From the NCBI GenBank assembly GCA_052117325.1, contig JBQKJJ010000012.1: a stretch of DNA of 64,000 nt; one strand, given 5' to 3'. The position numbers and the translations under genes are program-made. This stretch comes from CAG-964 sp902789345. GTDB lineage: Bacteria > Bacillota > Clostridia > Oscillospirales > Acutalibacteraceae. Each line of letters begins with the position of its first letter. Position 1 is the first letter of the stretch. Under the pieces are notes generated by a model. It was not told where the DNA came from. It saw only the letters and a list, made by a program, of their open reading frames with translations, and made no database searches. Below, piece after piece: positions 8,863 to 17,624 of the stretch.

Positions 8863-8938
8863 TCTGTATGATAGGGCTATGAATTGGAAAATGTCCGGAA
8901 TATTTTTCAAAAATAAATTTAAAAGTTTGAAAAAAGAC

Positions 8939-8967
8939 TTGATTTTTCCTTTGTAGTGTGTTATTAT
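8939..8967 (+). promoter_or_regulatory. Sigma-A promoter for tRNA-Arg
   Basis: TTGATT and TATTAT hexamers are separated by exactly 17 bases and end 26 bases before the tRNA. Confidence 0.7.
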
Positions 8968-8993
8968 ACTCTAGCAGTCAAAAAACGCACTGT

Positions 8994-9070
8994 GCGCTGG
9001 TAGCTCAGCTGGATAGAGTGACTGGCTACGAACCAGTAGGTCGGGGGTTCGAGTCCCTTCCAGCGCGCCA
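8994..9070 (+). tRNA. tRNA-Arg (anticodon ACG)
   Basis: A complete 77-base cloverleaf. The acceptor arms GCGCTGG and CCAGCGC pair. The anticodon stem ACTGG/CCAGT encloses CTACGAA, giving anticodon ACG (A34 normally edited to inosine). The T-arm carries GGTTCGAGTCC. CCA is encoded in the gene. Confidence 0.96.
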
Positions 9071-9115
9071 AACTTACCTGTTAAATGCTTATGTGTTTAG
9101 CAGGTAAGTTTTTTT
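9071..9115 (+). terminator. Terminator after tRNA-Arg
   Basis: AACTTACCTG and CAGGTAAGTT form a perfect 10-bp stem around a 20-base loop, followed by a run of seven T. It starts immediately after the CCA. Confidence 0.85.
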
Positions 9116-9247
9116 ACTTTTAACACTTCCATTTTTATTTTGCCGATAATTAATGCTCTATGTAATAGGCTGTGGCAGAGCTGCTTGTAGCTACTGTCGG
9201 TTATTAATGTATCAACGGGGAATAGGGGAGTTCTTACGGATATTTAA

Positions 9248-9286
9248 ACGGGTATGCAGTAACCTTTACAGTAACTGCATACCCGT
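9248..9286. terminator. Perfect 13-bp hairpin between tRNA-Arg and DUF1015 gene
   Basis: ACGGGTATGCAGT and ACTGCATACCCGT form a perfect 13-bp stem with a 13-base loop. It lies 84 bases beyond the 3' end of the minus-strand DUF1015 gene and probably terminates it. The T-tract on that side is weak. Nothing else was seen in 9116-9369. Confidence 0.5.
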
Positions 9287-9369
9287 ATTTGTGTTTATGT
9301 GAGTTTATAGGGGAAACCTACAACGCTTTTTTGAGAAAAGCTGTAAGCCTAAAAGAATTTGAGCGTTTA

Positions 9370-10653
9370 TTAATCCTCCAGTTGATTCATTACAAGTCCT
9401 GTTATCATTTTTGGGTAGAAATATGTGGACTTTTGCGGCATTTTCTCGCCGTTTGATGCTACTTCTCTTATCTCTGAAACTCTTGTAGGGTTAAGAATAA
9501 AGGCACATTGGGATTCACCCTGCTGTACAGATGAAATAGCCTCGTCAAATATTTTTGTGTATGTTAGGTTTATTTGCTTTGCCATATTTTCAGCGTCTAT
9601 TCCAAATATTTTTTCAAGAATAAGCGTATGCAGTATGGTTACATCCAACTGCTGTGTAGCTGCGCTTGCGTTTGGAAGAAGTTTTTTAATAATGTTGGTA
9701 TCCTTTAGCACAAGCAGCTTGTAGCTGTTGCCGCCGCAGTAAAAGGCATATGCCTTTTCGCCCCGGTTGTACAGCTCCATTAGGGTGTTCTCTATAGTAT
9801 TTACATCGCTGTGTTCTGTAACATCAAAATATTCTTTGCAGCCGTCTATAACCTTTTCGGTGTTAAAGCTATCAAGATTTCTTACCAAGCGGTGTGTCGG
9901 GAATACTACCAGACCGGGGTGCTCCATATCCACCAGCATCATCATTTGGTAGTCGCAGGCGTCGCCTTCTTTTGCCAAGCCCTGCTCTCTTAAATAATTT
10001 CTGTAATTAAGGGCTGTTTCGTAGCGGTGGTGTCCGTCTGCAATATACAGCTTTCTGTCGGCAAAATCGTTGCAAATATCAGCTATTGCTTTTTCGTCCT
10101 TTATTATCCACATTCTGTGTGTAACATTGTCATTGTCTTGTAGTTGTATGTCAGGTTCAGACTTTGAAAGGCTGTCAATTTTGCCAAGGGTGTTTTTTCC
10201 GCCGTCCATATACAGTGAATAAATTTGGCTGAAGTTACAGTTAGTAGCCTTCATAAGGTTTAGTCTGTCTTCTTTAGCCTTTGAAAGGGTAAATTCGTGT
10301 GGAAGAATAATGCCTTTGCTGAATTCCTCAAGCTTAACACGGCAAATTATTCCTTTAATTGTCTTTCTTTCACCGTATGCGGTAAATTCCTCTTCATATA
10401 TGTATATTGCAGGCTTGTCTTCTTTTACAAGTATGCCCTTTTCCAGCCAATCATTTAGTATTTCTGCTGCCTTGTTGTATTTGTCGTCACCTTTTGGCAG
10501 TTCTAAACGAATTATGTTGTGTGGATTGGTTTTAATGTATTCTTCACGCTGTTGGTCACTTATAATGTCATAAGGCGGGCAAACAAGCTCTTCTATTTTT
10601 CCTGCTTTTTCGCAGTTGAATCTTAATCCTTTATAGCCTTTTATTTCAGCCAT
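9370..10653 (-). CDS. DUF1015 family protein
   Basis: This 427-residue cytoplasmic protein has the family hallmarks: VCPPYDII near the N-terminus, LPHEFTLSKAKEDRLNL around residue 120, and the signature ADGHHRYETAL around residue 206. DUF1015 proteins have a ParB/Srx-like fold that in related families binds nucleotides, and they are often found near serine-biosynthesis genes in Clostridia. The biochemical role here is unknown. It is a single-gene minus-strand unit with AAGGAG before the ATG, flanked by tRNA genes. Two tRNA-Ser genes lie divergently just upstream, which may be chance. Confidence 0.9.
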   Translation of the reverse strand: MAEIKGYKGLRFNCEKAGKIEELVCPPYDIISDQQREEYIKTNPHNIIRLELPKGDDKYNKAAEILNDWLEKGILVKEDKPAIYIYEEEFTAYGERKTIKGIICRVKLEEFSKGIILPHEFTLSKAKEDRLNLMKATNCNFSQIYSLYMDGGKNTLGKIDSLSKSEPDIQLQDNDNVTHRMWIIKDEKAIADICNDFADRKLYIADGHHRYETALNYRNYLREQGLAKEGDACDYQMMMLVDMEHPGLVVFPTHRLVRNLDSFNTEKVIDGCKEYFDVTEHSDVNTIENTLMELYNRGEKAYAFYCGGNSYKLLVLKDTNIIKKLLPNASAATQQLDVTILHTLILEKIFGIDAENMAKQINLTYTKIFDEAISSVQQGESQCAFILNPTRVSEIREVASNGEKMPQKSTYFYPKMITGLVMNQLED

Positions 10654-10865
10654 ATAAGCATCTCCTTTTTATATAATATAATTATCAGGTTATAATAAAG
10701 CCCTGACATCACTTATATTTTTACATATTTGACAGGAAAGGTCAACATTTTACTAAAAAAATTCTGACATAGTAAATTTATTTAGCTTTAACCCCCACTG
10801 CGGTGCTGAGTATATAAGAGCAAGTTGCAGGCTGAAGCGATTTTAAAAAATTTTGAAAAAAAGTG

Positions 10866-10894
10866 TTGACAAATGAATATACCTGTGATAGAAT
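10866..10894 (+). promoter_or_regulatory. Strong sigma-A promoter for tRNA-Ser pair
   Basis: A perfect TTGACA is followed 17 bases later by TAGAAT, ending 14 bases before the first tRNA-Ser. One promoter probably serves both tRNAs. Confidence 0.8.
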
Positions 10895-10908
10895 AACTAT
10901 CGTTGCAC

Positions 10909-10997
10909 GGAGAGGTGTCCGAGTGGTTTAAGGAGCTAGTCTTGAAAACTAGTGATCCCGCAAGGGACCAAGGGTTCGAATCCCTTCCTCTCCGCCA
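10909..10997 (+). tRNA. tRNA-Ser (anticodon TGA)
   Basis: An 89-base class II tRNA. Acceptor GGAGAGG pairs with CCTCTCC. The anticodon stem CTAGT/ACTAG encloses CTTGAAA, giving TGA. A long variable arm (GATCCCGCAAGGGACC) and an encoded CCA are present. Confidence 0.96.
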
Positions 10998-11024
10998 CAT
11001 TTATTTTACAGTTAATTCACCAAT

Positions 11025-11114
11025 GCGGAAGTACTCAAGTGGTGAAGAGGCTCCCCTGCTAAGGGAGTAGGTCGGGTAACCGGCGCAAGGGTTCAAATCC
11101 CTTCTTCCGCGCCA
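11025..11114 (+). tRNA. tRNA-Ser (anticodon GCT)
   Basis: A 90-base class II tRNA. Acceptor GCGGAAG pairs with CTTCCGC. The anticodon stem CTCCC/GGGAG encloses CTGCTAA, giving GCT. It has the serine-type long variable arm and an encoded CCA. It lies 27 bases after the other tRNA-Ser. Confidence 0.96.
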
Positions 11115-11148
11115 AAACAGAGCAGTAGCTTTTGCTACTGCTCTGTTT
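11115..11148 (+). terminator. Terminator after the tRNA-Ser pair
   Basis: AAACAGAGCAGTAGC and GCTACTGCTCTGTTT form a perfect 15-bp stem with a TTTT loop directly after the second CCA. Confidence 0.8.
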
Positions 11149-11262
11149 GCGTTTAATACGGAATTTATATATGGTACGGCTTTACCCAACTATTGACACA
11201 GAGCCTGCTTTTTTAGGATAAAAGCGTTGAAAAATCGCTGTTTAATTACTTTGTGCAAACGC

Positions 11263-11291
11263 TTGTTTAAATTATGGGTATATGTTATAAT
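11263..11291 (+). promoter_or_regulatory. Promoter of the ruvCAB operon
   Basis: TTGTTT and a perfect TATAAT are separated by 17 bases, 58 bases before the ruvC ATG. No LexA-type box was recognised here. Confidence 0.65.
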
Positions 11292-11348
11292 TAGCACTTA
11301 GAATGGATAAAAATAGATAAACTGCGTTTACTTGCTGTTGGAGGTAAT

Positions 11349-11858
11349 ATGGTTGTGCTTGGTATAGACCCCGGATATGCTATTGTTGGCTGGGGCGTGG
11401 TGAATTACGCCGGAAATATATACAGACCTTTAGGTTTTGGTGCAATTACTACCGACGCCAACAGTAATTTTAACGACAGACTGGGTTATATATATAACAA
11501 TATGACAAGGCTTATTGAAAAGTGTAAGCCTGACGCAATGGCTGTGGAGAAGCTGTACTTTCAAAATAACCAAAAAACCGCAATAAATGTTGCACAGGCA
11601 AGGGGAGTGATTCTGCTTGCGGCACAACAGCAGGGTGTGCCTATTTTTGAGTATACGCCCTTGCAGGTTAAGACGGTTGTTACAGGCTACGGCAAGGCGA
11701 AAAAGCCACAGGTAATGGAAATGACACGCAGGCTGTTGGCGCTGGAAAGCGTGCCAAAGCCGGACGATACGGCAGACGCACTGGCTATAGCACTGTGCCA
11801 TATACAGGCAAGGGGCACTGCCCTAAGAAAGATAATTACAAAAGGAAGATACAGCTAA
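11349..11858 (+). CDS. ruvC: Holliday junction resolvase RuvC
   Basis: RuvC is the dimeric endonuclease that cleaves Holliday junctions in complex with RuvAB. The 169 residues carry the acidic RNase-H-fold centre: D7 in GIDPG, E67 in VEKLYF, and the D139/D140 and D143 cluster in PDDTADA. The stop shares bases with the ruvA start (TAATG). GGAGG precedes the ATG. The ruvC-ruvA-ruvB order is the full resolvasome operon. Bacillus species lack ruvC and use RecU, so its presence fits Clostridia. Confidence 0.96.
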   Translation: MVVLGIDPGYAIVGWGVVNYAGNIYRPLGFGAITTDANSNFNDRLGYIYNNMTRLIEKCKPDAMAVEKLYFQNNQKTAINVAQARGVILLAAQQQGVPIFEYTPLQVKTVVTGYGKAKKPQVMEMTRRLLALESVPKPDDTADALAIALCHIQARGTALRKIITKGRYS

Positions 11859-12469
11859 TGTTTTACAGTGTGAGAGGAAAGTTAATACACAAGGCTCAAA
11901 ATTTTGTGGTGATAGAGTGCGGCGGTGTAGGTTACAGGTGCTATACCTCGTCAACTACACAAAATAAACTACCGGACATAAACAGCCAGGCTACCCTTTA
12001 TACACATTTGGTTGTGCGTGAGGACGCAATGGAGCTGTACGGCTTTAGTACACTAAACGAGCTTGAATGCTTTGAACTGCTTATTACCGTCAGCGGTGTA
12101 GGCGCAAAAATGGCATTGGCTGTGCTCTCTGTATTGAGTGTAGAACAGTTTGTTATGGCTGTAGCATCGTCGGACACAGGTGCAATTTCTAAAGCAAATG
12201 GTGTAGGCAAGAAAAAGGCAGAGCGTATAATACTTGACCTAAGAGATAAAATAAAGGCGTTTGACAGCTCGTTGCCGTCTGCTGAATTTAGCAGTGACAG
12301 CCAGAGTGCAGGAGTGCTTGCCGGAGGAAATATTGCAAAGGCGGCGGAGGCTTTGGGCGTATTGGGATACTCCACACAGGAGGTTATGCCGCTTTTAACT
12401 AAAATGGACGGTGGATTGCCTGTTGAAAAGCTTATAAGCGGCGTTTTAAGAGAAATGGGAAGAAGATAA
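11858..12469 (+). CDS. ruvA: Holliday junction branch migration protein RuvA
   Basis: RuvA tetramers hold the four-way junction and load RuvB. The 203 residues start at MFYSVRGKL, with an OB domain in the first ~60. Helix-hairpin-helix motifs follow (ITVSGVGAKMAL and NGVGKKKAERI). The C-terminal three-helix RuvB-binding domain begins near residue 155 (AAEALGVLGY). The frame stays open 21 codons upstream, but the family start and the TAATG overlap with ruvC fix this one. Confidence 0.96.
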   Translation: MFYSVRGKLIHKAQNFVVIECGGVGYRCYTSSTTQNKLPDINSQATLYTHLVVREDAMELYGFSTLNELECFELLITVSGVGAKMALAVLSVLSVEQFVMAVASSDTGAISKANGVGKKKAERIILDLRDKIKAFDSSLPSAEFSSDSQSAGVLAGGNIAKAAEALGVLGYSTQEVMPLLTKMDGGLPVEKLISGVLREMGRR

Positions 12470-12481
12470 CGGAGAGTAGCT

Positions 12482-13534
12482 ATGGATTTTGATGATATTG
12501 ACTTTGAAAACAGAATAGTTGACCCGGAGGAGCTTCCTGATGAATTTGGCGACAAGGAAAATCCTTTAAGGCCTAAAAATCTTGATGAATATATCGGTCA
12601 GGAAAAGGTTAAGGAGAATCTTTCGATATATATTCAGGCCGCTATTCAAAGGCACGAAACACTTGACCATGTTTTGCTGTACGGGCCGCCGGGACTGGGC
12701 AAGACTACACTTGCCGGTATTATTGCAAATGAAATGGGAGTAAGCCTGCGTATAACATCAGGCCCGGCTATTGAAAAGCCCGGCGACTTGGCGGCGCTGC
12801 TTACTAACCTAAATGACGGCGATGTTTTGTTTATTGATGAAATTCACAGACTAAACAGACAGGTAGAAGAAATACTTTATTCTGCTATGGAGGACTTTGC
12901 CATTGATATTATAACAGGCAAGGGACAAATGGCGGCTTCGTATCATTTGCCGCTGCCGAAGTTTACTTTGGTAGGTGCTACTACCAGAGCAGGGCAAATT
13001 TCCGCACCACTTCGTGACAGGTTTGGGGTTGTGCTAAGGCTTGAGTTATATACACCGGAGGAGCTGGGCAAAATCGTAACCAGAAGTGCCGGCATTTTAA
13101 ATATGCCTATTGACAACGACGGTGCTTTGGAAATTGCGTCACGCTCAAGAGGTACGCCGAGAATTGCAAACAGATTCTTAAAGCGTGTGCGTGACTATGC
13201 ACAGGTTATGAGTGACGGTGTAATTACCTGCGAAACAGCCAGGATAGCTTTGGAAAAAATGGAGGTTGACGAGCTGGGGCTTGACTCTAACGACAGGCGT
13301 ATGCTTGAAACTATGATTAAGTACTACAAGGGCGGACCTGTAGGGGTGGAAACCTTGGCGGCTACTATCGGCGAAGAAGCGGTAACTATTGAAGATGTTT
13401 ACGAACCGTATCTAATGCAAATTGGCTTTATTAACCGTACACCTAGGGGGCGCTGTGTAACAGAGGCGGCTTGCAGGCATTTGGGCTACAGTATGCCAAA
13501 CGGCGACAAGGGTGTTCAGCAAACCCTGTTTTAA
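12482..13534 (+). CDS. ruvB: Holliday junction branch migration ATPase RuvB
   Basis: RuvB is the AAA+ hexameric motor of branch migration. In 350 residues it shows Walker A GPPGLGKTT at residues 68-76, Walker B LFIDEIHR near residue 117 and sensor GATTRAG. A winged-helix DNA-binding domain ends in IGFINRTPRGR. The N-terminal RPKNLDEYIGQ is the family signature. The gene begins 12 bases after ruvA and has a GGAGAG site. Confidence 0.97.
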   Translation: MDFDDIDFENRIVDPEELPDEFGDKENPLRPKNLDEYIGQEKVKENLSIYIQAAIQRHETLDHVLLYGPPGLGKTTLAGIIANEMGVSLRITSGPAIEKPGDLAALLTNLNDGDVLFIDEIHRLNRQVEEILYSAMEDFAIDIITGKGQMAASYHLPLPKFTLVGATTRAGQISAPLRDRFGVVLRLELYTPEELGKIVTRSAGILNMPIDNDGALEIASRSRGTPRIANRFLKRVRDYAQVMSDGVITCETARIALEKMEVDELGLDSNDRRMLETMIKYYKGGPVGVETLAATIGEEAVTIEDVYEPYLMQIGFINRTPRGRCVTEAACRHLGYSMPNGDKGVQQTLF

Positions 13535-13598
13535 TTAAATGAGATAATAAATACTTTTGTGAATTAACATATTAATTACTAATTTGGAGGATAATTTA

Positions 13599-14948
13599 AT
13601 GGGAAGATTATTTGGAACTGACGGTGCAAGGGGTGTAGCTAACAAGGAGCTTACATGTGAGCTTGCAATGAATATAGGCAGAGCGGCCGCTATGGTGCTT
13701 ACAGAGCAAAGCGACAAAAAGCCGGTTGTAATTATCGGTAAAGATACACGCCTAAGCTCAGATATGCTGGAGGGTGCTATTGTTTCGGGCTTGTGCTCCG
13801 TAGGTGCAGATGTTATTACACTTGGTGTTGTTCCTACACCGGCTGTTGCACTGCTTGTAAAGAAATACAATGCTGACGCAGGTATTATGATTTCGGCTTC
13901 TCATAACCCATATGAGTTTAACGGTATAAAGATATTCAGCGGCACAGGCTTTAAACTGCCGGACACTCTTGAAGAGGAAATTGAGGCTATAGTTCTTGAC
14001 AATGCAAAGCCGTATGCTTTTGCACAAATGGATAAAATAGGCAAGGTTACGGTTTCAAACGAAGGTGTAAAGGAGTACATAAACCATGTTATTTCTACTG
14101 TACCGGAAAAACCTCAGGGCTTAAGGGTAGCCTTTGACTGCTCTAACGGCTCGTCTTCTCGTACAGCAAAGGATATTTTTGAGTCGTTGGGTGTTGAGTG
14201 CCATATGACACATTTTGAGCCTAACGGTGTAAATATTAACAAAGAATGCGGCTCTACACATATAGACGCTTTGGCCGAATATGTAAAGGCTAACGGTCTT
14301 GATTGCGGTATTGCTTTTGACGGTGACGCCGACAGGTGCTTGGCTGTAGACGAAAACGGCGAGCTTGTAGACGGCGACTTTATTATTGCAATATGTGCAA
14401 AAGACCTGAAAGAAAGAGGCTTGCTAAAGAACAATACTGCTGTAGGTACAGTGCTTACAAACATGGGCTTTAACAAATTCTGTGAGGAAAACGACATTAA
14501 CTTTGAGGCTACGAAGGTAGGCGATAGATATGTTTTGGAGTCTATGGTGGCTAACGGCTATGTAATAGGCGGAGAGCAAAGCGGTCATGTTATTTTCTTG
14601 GATTACTGTACAACCGGTGACGGTCAAACAACGGCGGCACAGCTTTTAAGCCTAATGAAGAGAAAAAACAGCAAGCTTTCTGAAATTGCAAAGGTTATGA
14701 AGCGCTTCCCGCAGGTTATGGTAAATGTTAAGATTTCACCTGAGGGTAAGGGCAAGGTAAATGAGGACAGTGATGTTCAGGCTAAGGTTGCACAGGTAGC
14801 CGCACAGCTTGAAGGCCACGGAAGAATTATTGTAAGAGAGTCGGGTACAGAGCCGTTGGTAAGAGTAATGCTGGAAGGCTCCGACTACAGCGAAATTGAA
14901 AAGCTTGCAAATGAAACAGCTGAAATAGTTAAGAATAAACTGGGATAA
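13599..14948 (+). CDS. glmM: Phosphoglucosamine mutase
   Basis: GlmM converts glucosamine-6-phosphate to glucosamine-1-phosphate for UDP-GlcNAc and peptidoglycan synthesis. The 449 residues begin MGRLFGTDG. The phosphoserine loop ISASHNP contains catalytic S101. The metal site DGDADR is near residue 240, and the sugar-ring loop GGEQSGH and phosphate-binding RESGTEPLVRV follow. The ATG follows GGAGG by eight bases. An in-frame ATG 15 bases upstream overlaps that site and is unlikely. Confidence 0.96.
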   Translation: MGRLFGTDGARGVANKELTCELAMNIGRAAAMVLTEQSDKKPVVIIGKDTRLSSDMLEGAIVSGLCSVGADVITLGVVPTPAVALLVKKYNADAGIMISASHNPYEFNGIKIFSGTGFKLPDTLEEEIEAIVLDNAKPYAFAQMDKIGKVTVSNEGVKEYINHVISTVPEKPQGLRVAFDCSNGSSSRTAKDIFESLGVECHMTHFEPNGVNINKECGSTHIDALAEYVKANGLDCGIAFDGDADRCLAVDENGELVDGDFIIAICAKDLKERGLLKNNTAVGTVLTNMGFNKFCEENDINFEATKVGDRYVLESMVANGYVIGGEQSGHVIFLDYCTTGDGQTTAAQLLSLMKRKNSKLSEIAKVMKRFPQVMVNVKISPEGKGKVNEDSDVQAKVAQVAAQLEGHGRIIVRESGTEPLVRVMLEGSDYSEIEKLANETAEIVKNKLG

Positions 14949-14990
14949 TAAAGATTTTATAAAACTTAGTATTTTTAAGGAGGGGTACCC

Positions 14991-15854
14991 TTGCGAGTTG
15001 CAAACTGGGAGGACTATGAGCTTATAGACGCATCCTGCGGTGAACGACTGGAAAGGTGGGGTGACATTATATTAATAAGACCCGACCCACAGATTATATG
15101 GAACACACCAAAGGAGCATTATTTGTGGAAGCAGGCGCACGCACGCTACCACAGGTCTTCCTCCGGCGGAGGAAAGTGGCAGGTTTATAAGAAAATTCCT
15201 GATGTTTGGAAAATTAAAAACAAGGATATTTCCTTTCAGATTAAGCCTATGGGCTTTAAGCACACAGGCGTATTTCCGGAGCAGGCTACTAACTGGGATT
15301 ATGTTGACGGGATTATAAGAAACTCAAAAAAAGAAATGAATGTTCTTAATTTGTTTGCTTATACCGGCGGTGCAACCTTGGCTTGTTTAAACGCAGGTGC
15401 TCGGGTGTGCCATGTAGACGCTTCTAAGGGAATGGTGCAGTGGGCTAAGGAAAACGCACAGGTGTCGGGACTTTCGGGCAAGCCTGTACGCTGGCTTGTA
15501 GATGATTGTATTAAATTTGTTCAGCGTGAGCAAAGGCGTGGCAATAAATATGACGGCATAATAATGGACCCACCGTCATACGGCAGAGGACCAAACGGCG
15601 AGGTTTGGAAGCTGGAGAAACAGCTGTATTCACTGGTGGAGCTTTGCTCTACGGTGCTTTCAAAGCACCCGGACTTTTTTGTGCTTAATTCCTACACTAC
15701 AGGCTTGTCGCCGGCGGTTATGGAATATTTACTGGGAGTTGTGCTTGTGCCTAAGTTCGGCGGCAGAGTAAGTGCAGACGAAATCGGTTTAAGAGTTACA
15801 AACAGCGGTCTTGTTTTGCCTTGCGGTTCTACAGCCATTTGGCAAAGAAAGTAA
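14991..15854 (+). CDS. Class I SAM-dependent methyltransferase (RlmI/K-like)
   Basis: This 287-residue cytoplasmic methyltransferase is probably an rRNA or tRNA base modifier. The SAM-binding motif I is LNLFAYTGGATLA near residue 116. An acidic VDAS follows, and motif IV is MDPPSYGRG near residue 187, as in RlmI/RlmK-type cytosine methyltransferases. The usual N-terminal PUA domain of RlmI is missing. The start is a TTG with a strong AAGGAGG site. The exact target base cannot be inferred. Confidence 0.85.
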   Translation: MRVANWEDYELIDASCGERLERWGDIILIRPDPQIIWNTPKEHYLWKQAHARYHRSSSGGGKWQVYKKIPDVWKIKNKDISFQIKPMGFKHTGVFPEQATNWDYVDGIIRNSKKEMNVLNLFAYTGGATLACLNAGARVCHVDASKGMVQWAKENAQVSGLSGKPVRWLVDDCIKFVQREQRRGNKYDGIIMDPPSYGRGPNGEVWKLEKQLYSLVELCSTVLSKHPDFFVLNSYTTGLSPAVMEYLLGVVLVPKFGGRVSADEIGLRVTNSGLVLPCGSTAIWQRK

Positions 15855-15896
15855 TAAATTCTTGTAACAATTTTATTTTGTTAAGAGAGGTTTTCA

Positions 15897-16733
15897 ATGG
15901 GCGAATTTATAAAGGTTGACAATGTTTCTTTTTCCTATGATGACAACAAGGTGCTTAACAATATCTCTTTGTCAGTACAGGAGGGCGAGTTTGTAGCACT
16001 GTTGGGGCACAATGGCTGCGGCAAGTCCACTATGGCAAAGCTGTTTAATGTGCTGCTGTCACCGCAAAGCGGTACGGTTACTATAGACGGTATTACCGCT
16101 GAAACAGAGGACGATATATATGAAATTCGCAGTAGGGTAGGACTTGTACTGCAAAACCCCGACAACCAGCTTGTGGCTACAGTGGTTGAAGAGGACGTTG
16201 CCTTTGGCCCTGAAAATTTAGGAGTGCCTCCGCAGGAAATAAGACGCCGTGTTGACAGTGCCTTAAAGGCGGTGGATATGTATGAGTACCGAAGCCACGC
16301 TCCCCACAAGCTCTCCGGCGGACAGAAACAGAGGGTGGCTATTGCAGGTATAATCGCTATGGAGCCAAGGTGTATTGTTCTTGACGAGCCTACCGCTATG
16401 CTTGACCCTAAGGGACGGCAGGAGGTTATGGACACCATAAGGCGCCTTAACAAAAGTATGGGAATTACCATAGTGCTTATTACCCACTATATGGACGAGG
16501 CGGTACTGGCTGACAGAGTAATTGTAATGGATAAGGGCAGTATTCTTACGCAGGGTACGCCACGGCAGGTTTTTAGCAAGGTTGAACTTTTAAAGGAACA
16601 TTCTCTTGATGTCCCCCAGTCTGTTGAGCTTATGTATACGCTGAAAAATGAGTATGGCGCTGCAGTGAATGAAATGCCCCTTACACCTGCTGAGTGTGTG
16701 CAGGCTCTGTCTGGAATTTTACCGCAATGCTAA
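15897..16733 (+). CDS. ecfA1: ECF transporter ATPase, EcfA1
   Basis: This is one of two ABC ATPases of an energy-coupling factor module that drives vitamin or metal uptake by interchangeable S components. The 278 residues have Walker A GHNGCGKST, Q-loop LQNPDNQ, signature LSGGQKQRVAIAG and Walker B CIVLDEPTAMLDP, followed by an H-loop. The sequence ends in the C-terminal extension typical of EcfA. ecfA2, ecfT and truA follow in one run, the standard Firmicutes order. Confidence 0.95.
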   Translation: MGEFIKVDNVSFSYDDNKVLNNISLSVQEGEFVALLGHNGCGKSTMAKLFNVLLSPQSGTVTIDGITAETEDDIYEIRSRVGLVLQNPDNQLVATVVEEDVAFGPENLGVPPQEIRRRVDSALKAVDMYEYRSHAPHKLSGGQKQRVAIAGIIAMEPRCIVLDEPTAMLDPKGRQEVMDTIRRLNKSMGITIVLITHYMDEAVLADRVIVMDKGSILTQGTPRQVFSKVELLKEHSLDVPQSVELMYTLKNEYGAAVNEMPLTPAECVQALSGILPQC

Positions 16734-16760
16734 TTGCAGCTTTATAAAGAGGATAATTCT

Positions 16761-17624
16761 ATGAGTATTATTCAGGTTGAAAATTTATGCTATAAATACG
16801 GTATTGGCACCCCCTTTGAAAAAACTGCCGTAAATGATGTTTCCTTTGAAATCAACAAAGGAGAGGTAGTAGGTGTTATAGGGCATACAGGCTCCGGAAA
16901 ATCCACTATGGTGCAAATGCTGAACGGATTAATTAAGCCTACAAGCGGCAGAGTTTTGCTGGAGGGAAAGGACATTTGGAGCGAACCTAAAAAAATAAGG
17001 CAGGTACGCTTTAAGGTGGGTATGGTTTTTCAGTACCCGGAATATCAGCTTTTCGAAGAAACAGTAAGAAAGGATATTGCATATGGCCCAAGTAATATGG
17101 GGCTTAGCGATGATGAGATTGTTTCTTCTGTTGAGGCCGCCGCTAAGTTTGCAGGGCTTAAAGCTGAATTGCTGGATAAATCTCCCTTTGAGCTGTCCGG
17201 CGGTGAAAAACGCCGCGCCGCTATAGCAGGTGTAATAGCGATGAATCCGCAGGTACTTATTCTTGACGAACCTACGGCGGGTTTGGACCCAATGGGCAGA
17301 GAGCTTTTGCTGGGGCAGATAGAAAGCTACCACAAAAAGTCCGGCAATACAATTTTGCTGGTATCTCACAGTATGGAGGACATAGCAAGAATATCCGACA
17401 GAGTGCTTGTTATGAACGGCGGAAAAATGGAAATGCTTGATACCCCTCATAATGTTTTTTCGCAGGGGGAAAGGCTGAAAAGTATGGGGCTGAAAATACC
17501 GCAGATAACCCAAATAGTAAACGCCCTGGCCGATAAGGGCTATGATGTTAAGAAAGGTGTACTTACAATAGAGGAGGCTGTAAAGCAGCTGCTGCCTCTG
17601 CTGAACGGAGGAAAACAGGCTTGA
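16761..17624 (+). CDS. ecfA2: ECF transporter ATPase, EcfA2
   Basis: This is the second ATPase of the ECF module, forming a heterodimer with EcfA1 on the cytoplasmic side. The 287 residues show Walker A GHTGSGKST, Q-loop FQYPEYQLFEETV, signature LSGGEKRRAAIAG and Walker B VLILDEPTAGLDP. The FQYPE Q-loop is typical of EcfA2. I start at MSIIQVENL after GAGGA rather than nine codons upstream, where no ribosome site is seen. The stop overlaps the TTG of ecfT. Confidence 0.95.
   Translation: MSIIQVENLCYKYGIGTPFEKTAVNDVSFEINKGEVVGVIGHTGSGKSTMVQMLNGLIKPTSGRVLLEGKDIWSEPKKIRQVRFKVGMVFQYPEYQLFEETVRKDIAYGPSNMGLSDDEIVSSVEAAAKFAGLKAELLDKSPFELSGGEKRRAAIAGVIAMNPQVLILDEPTAGLDPMGRELLLGQIESYHKKSGNTILLVSHSMEDIARISDRVLVMNGGKMEMLDTPHNVFSQGERLKSMGLKIPQITQIVNALADKGYDVKKGVLTIEEAVKQLLPLLNGGKQA

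Noticed and set aside
10788..11189. Minus-strand open frames across the two tRNA-Ser genes
   Set aside because: They are antisense to well-formed tRNAs and have no ribosome site or family pattern.
11998..12555. A 185-codon minus-strand frame opposite ruvA/ruvB
   Set aside because: It lies entirely opposite strong genes, has a Ser/Ala-rich shadow composition and no upstream ribosome site.
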